Assembly: GCF_034675905.1 (NCBI RefSeq)
Contig: NZ_JAUCCV010000002.1
Coordinates: 434,001 to 498,000 of the forward strand
From: Castellaniella sp034675905
GTDB lineage: Bacteria > Pseudomonadota > Gammaproteobacteria > Burkholderiales > Burkholderiaceae_B
Direction of reading: 5' to 3'
Length of the DNA: 64,000 nucleotides
Under the pieces are notes generated by a model, which saw only the letters and a program-made list of their open reading frames with translations, was not told the DNA's origin and made no database searches. Shown piece after piece: positions 17,994 to 26,504 of the stretch; the stretch's first letter is position 1, and every line of letters starts with the position of its first letter. The position numbers were made by a program, and so were the translations under genes.

Positions 17994-18815
17994 CTATTCA
18001 GCGCGCACCGTCTGCGCCAAACCCGCCAGATCGCGCCAGGCCTCGGCCTTCAAGGAAGACCGGACCAATAGCGACGCGGGCTGATGCGTGACCCAGACCG
18101 GGATGGCCGGGCCGCTGTCCGGCTGATAGCGGTGCGCCATGCCACGCAAGGCGTCCAGGTCGGCCGAACCGCCCAGCACGGCCTGGGCCGCCACGCGCCC
18201 CAAGGCCAAGATCCAGTGCGGCTGCACCAGGGCGATCTCGCGACGCAGATAAGGGATGCACGCGGCGACTTCCGCCGGATCGGGCTCGTGTCCGCCCGGC
18301 GCCCGGCATTTCACCACATAGGTGCCATAGCGGGCATCCGCATGCGGCAGACGCACGGCGGCCAGCATCGCGGTCAGCAAACGGCCTGAATCCCCCTGGA
18401 AAGGCTGGCCGGCGACTTCGTCGTCAATGCCCGGCTGCTCCGCCACGATCAGATAATAGGGGCGCTCCGCCTGGCCGGAACCCGGCACGGCACGCAAGCG
18501 TTGCTGATGCCGGGCGCATTGCTGACAGCCACGGATGACCTCGGCCAAGGCGGCCATATCTGCGTCATCCACCACGGGCGCCACCAGGGGAACCGTGTCG
18601 GGCGCCGGTGTCGAGCGCGGGCGCACGGCAGGCTGGTCCGGCGCGGGTGCACGGACGGCGGGCGCAGCAGGCGGCGCAGCCTTGGCGTGCGCCGGCGGTG
18701 CAATCGGCTCTTGGACGACGTCGGGGGCGGCGATAGGCTGAATCCGGACCCAATGCAGATCGAGCCCGATTTCCGCCAGCCAGGCAGCCTGGACGGGGCG
18801 CAGCTGGGGCTTCAT
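17994..18815 (-). CDS. Uracil-DNA glycosylase, family 4-like
   Basis: A 273-residue protein with the family 4 uracil-DNA glycosylase pattern. Four cysteines placed for the iron-sulfur cluster are seen (about Cys97, Cys100, Cys170 in VVKCRAPGG, Cys186). The catalytic segments are divergent: AEQPGIDDE replaces the usual GEAPG/GEGPG loop, QPFQGDSGRLL is conserved, and THQPASLL replaces the usual HPAxLL. Residues 35-80 form a Pro/Ala-rich linker after a short N-terminal piece. It would remove uracil from DNA, but the substitutions make the activity less certain. Its ATG overlaps the stop of the tsaB-rimI gene by four bases (ATGA), so the two are co-translated. Confidence 0.8.
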   Translation of the reverse strand: MKPQLRPVQAAWLAEIGLDLHWVRIQPIAAPDVVQEPIAPPAHAKAAPPAAPAVRAPAPDQPAVRPRSTPAPDTVPLVAPVVDDADMAALAEVIRGCQQCARHQQRLRAVPGSGQAERPYYLIVAEQPGIDDEVAGQPFQGDSGRLLTAMLAAVRLPHADARYGTYVVKCRAPGGHEPDPAEVAACIPYLRREIALVQPHWILALGRVAAQAVLGGSADLDALRGMAHRYQPDSGPAIPVWVTHQPASLLVRSSLKAEAWRDLAGLAQTVRAE

Positions 18816-20053
18816 GCCGGCGTCTCCTGGAAGGTCAAGGTCATGATCCAGGCGTCCTCGCGCACGCCATGGGCCGCCGGATAATAACCGCGCCTCAGGC
18901 CCAGCTGGCGAAAGCCATGCTGCTGATAAAACGTGATCGCCCGGGTATTGCTGGGGCGCACCTCCAGGGTCAGCGCCGGCAAACCTGCCTGATGGCAATG
19001 CGCCGCACAGCAGCGCAGCAGATCCGCGCCCACGCCCCGGCGCTGGCTATCGGGACGCACGCCGATGACCAGCAGATGCGCCATATCCGGCGTATCCATG
19101 ACCAGGGCAAACCCCAGCATGGACCCCAGGCGGCGCACCACCCACCCCCGGTAGCCGGCGGCCAGCCCATCGACGAAATTCTGCCGCGTCCAGGGAAAGG
19201 ACTGGACCTGCCGTTCGATGGCGGCGACCTCGTCCAGATCCGTCATGCCCATATCATGCACGGACCAGTGCGCCGCATCGGCCTGCGGGTTGCCGCCCAG
19301 CCCCTGGGCCCGTTCAACTGTGGTGTAGGCGACCTTGTCGCGCACATAGGCCGGCGCTGCCAGCGCCGCATCCAGCCTCTGCCCCTGCTGCCAGGCAAGA
19401 GCCGCCAGGCGGGCCACGGTCGCCGCATGCGCGCGAGCCGGCTCATCGCCTGCCGTCTCGACCGTCGCCCCCAAGGCCTGCAATTCATCCGCCAGGCCCT
19501 CGAACGCCGCCAAGGCATCGCCATGCACCGACCAACGGCTGCCGGCCTGCATGATCCAGGCGGCTGATTCGTCGGCAATCCAGGCCGTCACGTCGGCCCG
19601 GGCGATCAGGGCCGGGGCCTGCAGCGTCGTCCACTGGCCATCGGCACATCGATAGGCGGCGGCATAGATTTCGTTCATCCGGGCATCCTGCAGGACGACA
19701 TGCACGCCCGGCGGATCTTCCCCCGCCTGCTGAAACGCCACGGCATGCAGAGAATCCACCGGCAGCACCGGGATATCCAGCGCCACGGCCAAGCCCTGCG
19801 AGACCCCGCAAGCCACCCGCAGGCCGGTAAAGCCCCCTGGCCCCTGGCCAAAAGCCACTGCCGACAGGTCGGTGCGGCTCAGGCCGGCTTCGGACAGCAA
19901 TTGCCAAGCCAGCGGCAGGATGCGCTCGGCATGCTCCTGCCGCCCCTCGTGCTGCGCCGTGCGCAGGCGCACACGCCCCGCCGTCTGCGACAACAGCGCG
20001 ACACTGCAAAGAGTGCTTGATGTTTCAAACGCTAGAATGTGAAAATTGTCCAT
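18812..20053 (-). CDS. Fused TsaB / RimI protein
   Basis: A single 413-residue frame joins two usually separate proteins. Residues 1 to about 245 are TsaB, the partner of TsaD in making the threonylcarbamoyl modification at tRNA A37 (LAFETSSTLCSVALL, GQGPGGFTGLRVACG). Residues about 265-413 are an N-acetyltransferase of the RimI type, which acetylates the N-terminus of ribosomal protein bS18; its acetyl-CoA loop is GVRPDSQRRGVGADLL. The junction is a short polar linker around VHDMGMTDLDEV, with no stop or frame change. In many betaproteobacteria tsaB and rimI are adjacent genes, and fused versions are annotated in some lineages. The ATG at 20053 has only a weak ribosome binding site. Confidence 0.9.
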   Translation of the reverse strand: MDNFHILAFETSSTLCSVALLSQTAGRVRLRTAQHEGRQEHAERILPLAWQLLSEAGLSRTDLSAVAFGQGPGGFTGLRVACGVSQGLAVALDIPVLPVDSLHAVAFQQAGEDPPGVHVVLQDARMNEIYAAAYRCADGQWTTLQAPALIARADVTAWIADESAAWIMQAGSRWSVHGDALAAFEGLADELQALGATVETAGDEPARAHAATVARLAALAWQQGQRLDAALAAPAYVRDKVAYTTVERAQGLGGNPQADAAHWSVHDMGMTDLDEVAAIERQVQSFPWTRQNFVDGLAAGYRGWVVRRLGSMLGFALVMDTPDMAHLLVIGVRPDSQRRGVGADLLRCCAAHCHQAGLPALTLEVRPSNTRAITFYQQHGFRQLGLRRGYYPAAHGVREDAWIMTLTFQETPA

Positions 20054-20145
20054 GGCGCTGCTATTTTAATGGAGGAGCGTTTCTTGCTGAATCCGGCTAT
20101 GCGCCTCTGTCTTCAGCCGGTCGCGCACCCTACATGACAACCAAA

Positions 20146-20175
20146 CGCTTATTGTGTAATTTGTTGTGATAAGCG
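20146..20175. promoter_or_regulatory. Inverted repeat before risA
   Basis: CGCTTAT at 20146-20152 and its exact inverse ATAAGCG at 20169-20175 flank 16 AT-rich bases in the 158-base gap before risA. The position, 37-66 bases before the start codon, would suit an operator or an auto-regulatory site. The arms are only 7 bp, so chance is possible. Confidence 0.3.
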
Positions 20176-20211
20176 CTGGCACTGCTTTCTTGACCCTGTT
20201 ACATTTTCCTC

Positions 20212-20946
20212 ATGAACACACATAACCAGACCCTCACACGCAAGATCCTGATCGTCGATGACGATCCCCGTCTGCGCGACCTGCTGCGGCGTTATCTGTC
20301 CGAACAGGGGTTCAATGTCTACGTCGCCGAAGACGCAAAAGAGATGGCCAAGCTCTGGCAGCGGGAACACTTCGACTTGCTGGTGCTCGACCTGATGCTT
20401 CCCGGAGAAGACGGCCTGTCGATCTGCCGCCGCCTGCGGGGAAACCACGACAATACACCCATTATCATGCTGACCGCCAAGGCCGAGGAAATCGACCGCA
20501 TCGTCGGCCTGGAAATGGGCGCCGACGACTATCTGACCAAACCCTTCAATCCTCGTGAACTGCTGGCTCGCGTCAATGCAATCCTGCGCCGCCGAGGCAC
20601 CGAAGAACACCCTGGCGCTCCCAGTCAGGAAAACGAGTCCGTCGAATTCGGCCCCTACGTGCTGAATCTGTCCACCCGCACACTGATGAAACACGGCGAA
20701 TCCGTCCCCATCACCACCGGCGAATTCTCCGTGCTGAAAGTCTTTGCGCGCCACCCCAAAGTCCCCCTGTCCCGCGACAAGCTGATGGAACTGGCCCGAG
20801 GCCGCGAATACGAGGCCTTTGACCGCAGCCTGGATGTCCAGATCTCACGTCTGCGCAAACTCATCGAACCCAACCCCTCCAAACCGGTTTTCATCCAGAC
20901 GGTCTGGGGGCTGGGTTATGTCTTCGTCCCTGACGGCGGCCAATAA
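20212..20946 (+). CDS. risA: Response regulator RisA (OmpR family)
   Basis: A 244-residue response regulator. The receiver domain (about 10-125) has the acidic pocket in ILIVDDDPRLRD and the phosphate acceptor Asp60 in LLVLDLMLPGEDG; the Lys of YLTKPFNPRELLARV completes the site. The C-terminal winged helix (about 145-240) ends in FIQTVWGLGYVF, typical of OmpR proteins. The protein closely resembles RisA of Bordetella, an OmpR homologue that responds with RisS to environmental signals. The sensor gene follows 48 bases downstream on the same strand. No clear ribosome binding site is seen before the ATG. Confidence 0.92.
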   Translation: MNTHNQTLTRKILIVDDDPRLRDLLRRYLSEQGFNVYVAEDAKEMAKLWQREHFDLLVLDLMLPGEDGLSICRRLRGNHDNTPIIMLTAKAEEIDRIVGLEMGADDYLTKPFNPRELLARVNAILRRRGTEEHPGAPSQENESVEFGPYVLNLSTRTLMKHGESVPITTGEFSVLKVFARHPKVPLSRDKLMELARGREYEAFDRSLDVQISRLRKLIEPNPSKPVFIQTVWGLGYVFVPDGGQ

Positions 20947-20994
20947 TCGTCCCGTCGCCTGCGAGGCCAGTCCTCGCAGGCTCCCTCTCTTGTC

Positions 20995-22386
20995 ATGACG
21001 CTCATCAAACGGCTTTGGCGCAGCATCCTGCCCCGGTTGCGCCTGGGGTTGTTCACCCGATCCTTCCTGCTGATCGCCCTGCTGATGATGATCAGCCTGG
21101 GCGCTTGGCTGCAGATCGTCTTCAACATCGAAGAAGGCCCCCGCGCCATGCAGCTGGCCCAGCGCATCGCCACCACGGTCAGCATCACGCGCTCCGCCCT
21201 GGTCTATGCGCCGCAAAAGGTACGCCCGGCCTTGCTGCTGGACCTGGCCACCAAAGAAAGCCTGCGGGTGCAGCCCCGTGAGGCCACGGACGTGCTGGAA
21301 CCCCTGCCGCATACCACCTACTGGGACAACGTCTCGACGGAACTCCGCAACCGCCTGGGTTCGCAAACCGCCATGATGTGGGCGGTCAATCAGGTGCCAG
21401 GCATCTGGATCAGTTTCCACATCGACAACACGCTCTACTGGCTGGTGTTCGACCGCGACCAGCTGCGGCTGACCACAGGCCGCGAATGGCTGGGCTGGAT
21501 TGCCGCATCCCTGATGCTGGCGCTGCTGGGGGCTGCCATCAGCGTGCGCTTCATCAATCATCCCCTGGCACAATTGGCCAAGGTCGCCCAGCAACTGGCG
21601 CGGGGGGAAACCCCCACCCCGCTGCTGGAAAAAGGGCCGCTGGAAATCCGCGACATGAACATCGCGTTCAATCGCATGGCCCGCGACCTGCGCCAAAATG
21701 AAGCGGATCGGGAAATCATGCTGGCAGGGATCTCGCACGATCTGCGCACCCCGCTGGCCCGTATCCGCCTGGAAATCGAAATGAGCCACATGAGCGACGA
21801 GGCCAGGCAGGCCATCGACGATGATCTGGCGCAGATCAATCACAGTATCGGCCAGCTGATGGAATACGCCCGCCCGGCCGGCCAGGTCCCCGAGACCGGC
21901 ATCGACGTCTCCCGGGTGCTCCAGGATCTGCTGGAACGCGAACGCAGCCACACCGAATCCCTGGGCGGCGAACTGCAGGCCGGCATCGAACCTGGGCTGC
22001 AGGCGCGGATCAGCGCCAACGACCTGAAACGCATCGTCAGCAATCTGATTGAAAATGCCCGCCGTTACGGCCGCAGCGCCAGCGATGGCCGCGCCCGCAT
22101 CACGCTGCGGGCCTACCAGATCGGCAATCTCCTGCGCATCGAGGTGCAAGATCAAGGCGTCGGCATTCCCCATGCCGACGTGCAGCGGCTGCTGCGCCCC
22201 TTTGCGCGGGGTGAATCGGCGCGCACCGGCGTCAGCGGCGCCGGGCTGGGCCTGTCCATCGTCGAACGCCTGCTGGGTCAGGTAGGCGGTAAATTCGAGC
22301 TGATTTCCCAGCCTGCGCAAGGCCTGTTGGCACGTATCGAAATCCCCAAGACCAAGGTGCGGCCCGCCGACAAGGCCATGGCGTAG
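20995..22386 (+). CDS. risS: Sensor histidine kinase RisS (EnvZ-like)
   Basis: A 463-residue membrane sensor kinase, partner of RisA. Membrane segments at about residues 20-42 and 165-185 bracket a periplasmic domain of roughly 120 residues. A HAMP domain follows (about 186-238), then the dimerisation helix with the phosphorylated His248 in ISHDLRTPLARIR, and the ATPase domain with N box SNLIENARRYG, G1 box VQDQGVGIP, and G2 box GAGLGLSIV. Length and order match EnvZ/RisS. Note that in some Bordetella species risS is broken; here it is intact. Confidence 0.92.
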   Translation: MTLIKRLWRSILPRLRLGLFTRSFLLIALLMMISLGAWLQIVFNIEEGPRAMQLAQRIATTVSITRSALVYAPQKVRPALLLDLATKESLRVQPREATDVLEPLPHTTYWDNVSTELRNRLGSQTAMMWAVNQVPGIWISFHIDNTLYWLVFDRDQLRLTTGREWLGWIAASLMLALLGAAISVRFINHPLAQLAKVAQQLARGETPTPLLEKGPLEIRDMNIAFNRMARDLRQNEADREIMLAGISHDLRTPLARIRLEIEMSHMSDEARQAIDDDLAQINHSIGQLMEYARPAGQVPETGIDVSRVLQDLLERERSHTESLGGELQAGIEPGLQARISANDLKRIVSNLIENARRYGRSASDGRARITLRAYQIGNLLRIEVQDQGVGIPHADVQRLLRPFARGESARTGVSGAGLGLSIVERLLGQVGGKFELISQPAQGLLARIEIPKTKVRPADKAMA

Positions 22387-22432
22387 AATGACAGGGCGGC
22401 CCGATTGGCCGTCCTTTCACTCAGGAGCCCCG

Positions 22433-22981
22433 ATGAAAACCATAGGCGACAAGCTCGAGGCCTTCCGCGTCACCGGCGTCAAACCCGGATTCAATCAGCA
22501 CGAGGAAAACGGCGTTTCAGCCTTCGAGGACATCACCGAATCATCCTTCCCCGGCAAATGGAAGGTCATCTACTTCTACCCCAAGGACTTCACCCAGGTC
22601 TGCCCGACCGAGATCATCGGCTTCAACGCCCTGGCGGATGCGTTCGAAGAACGCGAGGCCGTGCTGATGGGGGGGTCCACCGACAACGAATACGTCAAAC
22701 TGGCCTGGCGGCGCGAGAACCCCGAGCTCAGCAAGCTGAACCACTACCAGTTCGGCGACACGGCAGGGGCGCTGATCGACCAACTGGGCATCCGCGAAAA
22801 ATCCGAAGGCGTATCCCTGCGGGCGACCTTCATCGTCGATCCGGACAACCTGATCCAGCACGTCTCGGTGAATAATTTCAAAGTCGGCCGCAGCCCCGAA
22901 GAAACCCTGCGTATCCTGGATGCGCTGCTGACGGATGGCCTGTGCGCCTGCAATCGCACACTAGGCGGCGCCACGCTCTAG
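22433..22981 (+). CDS. ahpC: AhpC-type peroxiredoxin
   Basis: A 182-residue thioredoxin-fold peroxidase. The peroxidatic cysteine is Cys57 in DFTQVCPTE. Near the C-terminus DGLCACNRTLGG provides Cys171 and Cys173; this CxC arrangement is the one seen in the mycobacterial AhpC branch, whose members resolve through the CxC pair and are normally reduced by AhpD. No ahpD or ahpF is in the window, so the reductant is unknown. It would reduce hydrogen peroxide and alkyl hydroperoxides in the cytoplasm. The ATG at 22433 has a good AGGAG; 15 codons of open frame upstream overlap the end of risS and are unlikely. Confidence 0.88.
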   Translation: MKTIGDKLEAFRVTGVKPGFNQHEENGVSAFEDITESSFPGKWKVIYFYPKDFTQVCPTEIIGFNALADAFEEREAVLMGGSTDNEYVKLAWRRENPELSKLNHYQFGDTAGALIDQLGIREKSEGVSLRATFIVDPDNLIQHVSVNNFKVGRSPEETLRILDALLTDGLCACNRTLGGATL

Positions 22982-22993
22982 CAGGCCGCTACC

Positions 22994-23031
22994 GCGCATC
23001 TCCGGCCGCGATCTTCCGGCCGGGGATGCGC
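22994..23031. terminator. Hairpin between convergent ahpC and ispF
   Basis: GCGCATCTCCGG at 22994-23005 pairs with CCGGGGATGCGC at 23020-23031 with one G-U position, enclosing a 14-base loop that can itself pair (CCG/CGG). It stands between two convergent genes, where a bidirectional terminator is expected. There is no T-run, so it is not a classical rho-independent terminator. Confidence 0.45.
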
Positions 23032-23036
23032 ACGCA

Positions 23037-23528
23037 TCAAGCCGCTGCCAGCAACACCACTGCGCTCGCGGCGATGCCTTCCCCGCGTCCCAGATAGCCC
23101 AGACCTTCGTTGGTCTTGGCCTTGATATTGACATCATCTGGTCCAATGCCCAGATCCTGGGCGATGCAGGCCGCCATCGCCATGGCATGCGGACCGATTT
23201 TAGGCGCCTGGGCATGGACGGTGGCATCCACATTGACCACGCCCCACCCTGCCTCGCGCGCCATGCGCGCGGCTTCGCGCAAAAACAAGCGGCTGTCGGC
23301 GCCGGCCCAACGAGGGTCCCGGTCGGAAAAATGGCGTCCGATATCCCCCAGGCCGGCAGCGCCCAACACGGCGTCCGTCACGGCGTGCAGCAGCACGTCG
23401 GCATCCGAATGGCCGGCCAGTCCGCGATCGTAGGGAATCGTCACTCCGCCGATGATCAGGGGGCGGCCTGCGACCAGCGCATGCAGATCATGGCCCTGCC
23501 CCACCCGAAAAGGAAAGCGATGTGTCAT
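23037..23528 (-). CDS. ispF: 2-C-methyl-D-erythritol 2,4-cyclodiphosphate synthase IspF
   Basis: A 163-residue enzyme of the MEP isoprenoid pathway that forms the cyclic diphosphate with release of CMP. The metal ligands Asp and His are in GQGHDLHAL, a second metal His in DADVLLHAVTDAVLGA, and the family stretch GDIGRHFSDRDPRWAGADS is present. Length is normal. In this window it is separated from ispD, usually its direct neighbour, by about 11 kb of glucose genes. Confidence 0.96.
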   Translation of the reverse strand: MTHRFPFRVGQGHDLHALVAGRPLIIGGVTIPYDRGLAGHSDADVLLHAVTDAVLGAAGLGDIGRHFSDRDPRWAGADSRLFLREAARMAREAGWGVVNVDATVHAQAPKIGPHAMAMAACIAQDLGIGPDDVNIKAKTNEGLGYLGRGEGIAASAVVLLAAA

Positions 23529-23559
23529 TGTCGTCTCTGCTGAATGTCAGCAGATGATT

Positions 23560-25383
23560 TTAGCCGGGATGTGGCGCCGGCTTCGGCCGGCGTGCCGCCA
23601 TGTCCACCCCTACTGCCATCACGTCCAGCATCAGCAGCTGCAGAATACGCGGCACCATGGATAACTGCGCCGTGTCATTTGCGACGGAATCCACTGCCAG
23701 GCAGACATCGGCGCTTTGCGCCAGCGGCGAATCCGCCCGCGTGATGGCGATGACCGGCGCCGCACAGTCACGGGCGATGCTCACGGCTGCCAACAGATCC
23801 GTCTGATCCCCCATTTCCGAAATCGCCACGACGACAGCCTGTGCAGTCAATGCTCGGGCCGCCGCCTGTTCCAGCCGGGCGCTGGGATACGTGGCGGCTG
23901 GAATGCCCAGTCGCAAGAACTTGTCCTGCCCATCCAAGCCCACGATCCCCGCGCCATCGGCGCCGAAAATCTCGATCCGGTCCGCCGCCCGCAACAGACG
24001 GATGGCCTGGCCGACCGCCTGAGCATCCACCGTATCGCGCAAGCGCAAAATCGCCGATGCCGTATTGTCCAGCACCTTGGCCGAGAGATCGGGCATCCGG
24101 TCGCTGGCTTTGACCTGACTATGCTGCAGGGGAATGGAACTGCTGAGACCGGACGCCAGTTTGCGCTTGAAATCCAGCAGGCCGGGAAAGCCCAGCGCGC
24201 GGCAGAACCGGATGACCGTCGGCTGGCTGACGCCCGCATTGCGCGCAATCGTGGCAATCGGGTCCTGCACGAAACCATGCGGTTGCGCCAACAACAATTG
24301 AGCGACCCGCTTGCCTGCGGGGCTCATGCCCGGCAGCGCCCCTCGGATCCGATCCAGCAATACGGCATCGCCGCGCAGCAAGCGCAATTGCTGATCCAGG
24401 ATCGCCGACACCCCCTTCAAGCTGAGATCCTGGCTAAGGACGAGATAGGTCGGAATCTGCCGCACGTAGGCGCTAAAGCGCCCCTTGTCCTCGAAGCGCT
24501 CTCGAAACGGCGACTGCGCCAGACGCTTGCCCAGTTGCGGGACCAGCCCCCCGCCGATGTAGATGCCCCCCGAAGCCCCCAAGGTCAATGCCAGATCGGC
24601 CGCCGCCGAACCCAGCATGCCGCAGAACGTATCCACGACATCGACGGCCAGCGCCTGCCCTGCCAAGGCCTGAGCAACGATGTCGGCAGCCTTGGGAGCG
24701 GCGGCGGGCGCCGCCTGTCCGGCCAACACCTGCCAGATCAGCTCCAAACCAGGCCCTGACAGCAGGCGTTCCGTCGAGACGTGACCAAACAGCGTCCAGG
24801 CATGCTGCAGAATCGTCAGTTCACGCGGATTGCCCGGCGCAAAACTGACGTGCCCACCCTCGCTGCCCAGCGTCACCCAATGGTCCGCGGCCGGAATCAG
24901 ACCGGATACGCCCAGCCCGGACCCCGGCCCGATCAGCCCGATGACGCCCGGCTGCGGATCGCTGCCCGTGCCGATCCGCAAGCGGTCAGCCCGCCCCAAA
25001 CGGGGCAGGGACATGGCCATGGCCGTGAAGTCATTGACGACCAGCAGCATGTCCAGGCCAAGCGCCCGACGGGTGGCTTCAATGGAAAAATGCCAGTCGC
25101 GGTTGGTCATGCGGACATCGTCGCCCTGCACCGGATTGGCGATGGCGATCACGGCATGACGCGGCCGCGCCCCTTGGATACCATCCAGATAGGCCGTCAC
25201 CACCGCCAGCAGACTGTCGTAGTCCCGGCAATTCAGGGTGGCGCTTTGTTCCAGCTGCAAGGGGGCGGATTCCAGGGCAAAACGCGCATGCGTCACTCCG
25301 ATGTCGGCCAGCAGCCGAACCCCGCCGGGATGCGGCGCGGCGGATTCCGGCGATGCGGCAGGCCCCGGATCAGCGGCGCTCAT
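23560..25383 (-). CDS. Glucokinase-HexR fusion (bifunctional kinase / RpiR regulator)
   Basis: A 607-residue two-part protein. Residues about 20-330 are an E. coli-type glucokinase domain with the catalytic Asp in VVNDFTAMAM (about Asp118), GSEGGHVSF and IGGGLVPQLG. The phosphate-binding loop is altered: DIGVTHARF instead of DIGGTNARF. Residues about 340-415 are an RpiR-type helix-turn-helix (IARNAGVSQPTVIRFCRALGF), and about 440-570 a SIS domain that in HexR binds KDPG. Such fusions are known in Burkholderia. The ATG at 25383 overlaps the stop of the ABC ATPase gene (ATGA), making it the last gene of the glucose uptake operon. A second, canonical glucokinase lies at 31256. The changed loop suggests this kinase domain may be weak or serve as a sensor (inference). 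Confidence 0.9.
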   Translation of the reverse strand: MSAADPGPAASPESAAPHPGGVRLLADIGVTHARFALESAPLQLEQSATLNCRDYDSLLAVVTAYLDGIQGARPRHAVIAIANPVQGDDVRMTNRDWHFSIEATRRALGLDMLLVVNDFTAMAMSLPRLGRADRLRIGTGSDPQPGVIGLIGPGSGLGVSGLIPAADHWVTLGSEGGHVSFAPGNPRELTILQHAWTLFGHVSTERLLSGPGLELIWQVLAGQAAPAAAPKAADIVAQALAGQALAVDVVDTFCGMLGSAAADLALTLGASGGIYIGGGLVPQLGKRLAQSPFRERFEDKGRFSAYVRQIPTYLVLSQDLSLKGVSAILDQQLRLLRGDAVLLDRIRGALPGMSPAGKRVAQLLLAQPHGFVQDPIATIARNAGVSQPTVIRFCRALGFPGLLDFKRKLASGLSSSIPLQHSQVKASDRMPDLSAKVLDNTASAILRLRDTVDAQAVGQAIRLLRAADRIEIFGADGAGIVGLDGQDKFLRLGIPAATYPSARLEQAAARALTAQAVVVAISEMGDQTDLLAAVSIARDCAAPVIAITRADSPLAQSADVCLAVDSVANDTAQLSMVPRILQLLMLDVMAVGVDMAARRPKPAPHPG

Positions 25384-26483
25384 GCCACGCGCAAGCCGCT
25401 GGCCTGATCGAAATACACCGCCTTGGACAGATCGAATTGCAAAGCCATGGACGCGCCCGGTGCGACGGCATGATCCGGATGCACCCGGCAAGTCACGTCC
25501 TGGCCATTGATCGACACCAGCACCATCGTATCGGGGCCGGTGGGTTCGGTCAGCACAACCTGCAGACGCGCCACCGAATGGGGGTCATCATGACGGGCAT
25601 GGGTGATCTGTTCCGGCCGGATACCCAGCAAGACAGACTGCCCAGCCTTGGACGCCAGCTGGTCCTGGGCCTGCGGCGCCACCGGCATCCAGTAATTGCC
25701 GCCGTCGGCATCCAGCCGCACGCCCAGCTTTCCGTCCTGCGCCTCGATCCGGGTATCGATCAGATTCATGGTAGGAGAACCCATGAATTCCGCCACGAAA
25801 CGATTGGCGGGATTGTCGTAGATATCCTGCGGCGTGCCGAACTGCTGGACCTCGCCGCCCTTCATGACGGCGATTTTATCGCCCAGCGTCATGGCCTCGA
25901 TCTGATCATGCGTCACATACACGATCGTGGTGCCCATGCGCTGATGCAGGCGCTTGATTTCAAGCCGCATCTCGATGCGCAAACGGGCGTCCAGATTGGA
26001 CAGAGGCTCGTCGAACAGAAACAGGCTGGGGGCGCGGGCGATGGCGCGGCCCATGGCGACGCGCTGACGCTGCCCGCCCGACAGCTGCGAGGGGCGGCGG
26101 TCCAGCAGATGATCGATCTGCAGGATACGCGCCACGTCCTGAACGATGCGTTCGCGCTCGGCGCGCGGCACCTTGCGGATTTCCAGGCCAAAGGAAATAT
26201 TGCGGGCCACCGACATATTGGGGTACAGGGCGTAGGACTGGAACATCATGGCGATGTCCCGGTCCTTGGGACCCAGATCATTGACGCGCTGCCCGCCGAT
26301 CAGGATATCGCCCTCGTCCACGGGGTCCAGGCCGGCGATCATGGACAACAATGTCGATTTGCCGCAACCCGACGGCCCCACCAGGATCAGAAACTCCCCA
26401 TCCTGGACATCCAGATCGATCCCTTTCAGGATCTCGTTGCCGTGATAAATCTTGCGCACATTGCGGATGGATAAGGAACCCAC
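25380..26483 (-). CDS. Glucose ABC transporter ATP-binding protein (GtsD/UgpC-like)
   Basis: A 367-residue ATPase of the MalK/UgpC type that drives carbohydrate uptake. Walker A GPSGCGKSTLLSMIAGL, signature LSGGQRQRVAMGRAIAR, Walker B FLFDEPLSNLDA, and the switch His in VYVTHDQIEAM are all intact. A TOBE domain fills the last 120 residues and carries the LLGIRPEQITHA stretch. The start is GTG at 26483 with AGGGAG in front. It lies 21 bases downstream of the permease genes; the order binding protein, permease, permease, ATPase matches the glucose importer GtsABCD of Pseudomonas. Confidence 0.9.
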   Translation of the reverse strand: MGSLSIRNVRKIYHGNEILKGIDLDVQDGEFLILVGPSGCGKSTLLSMIAGLDPVDEGDILIGGQRVNDLGPKDRDIAMMFQSYALYPNMSVARNISFGLEIRKVPRAERERIVQDVARILQIDHLLDRRPSQLSGGQRQRVAMGRAIARAPSLFLFDEPLSNLDARLRIEMRLEIKRLHQRMGTTIVYVTHDQIEAMTLGDKIAVMKGGEVQQFGTPQDIYDNPANRFVAEFMGSPTMNLIDTRIEAQDGKLGVRLDADGGNYWMPVAPQAQDQLASKAGQSVLLGIRPEQITHARHDDPHSVARLQVVLTEPTGPDTMVLVSINGQDVTCRVHPDHAVAPGASMALQFDLSKAVYFDQASGLRVA

Positions 26484-26504
26484 ACCAGCTCTCCCTTGTA
26501 AGGC

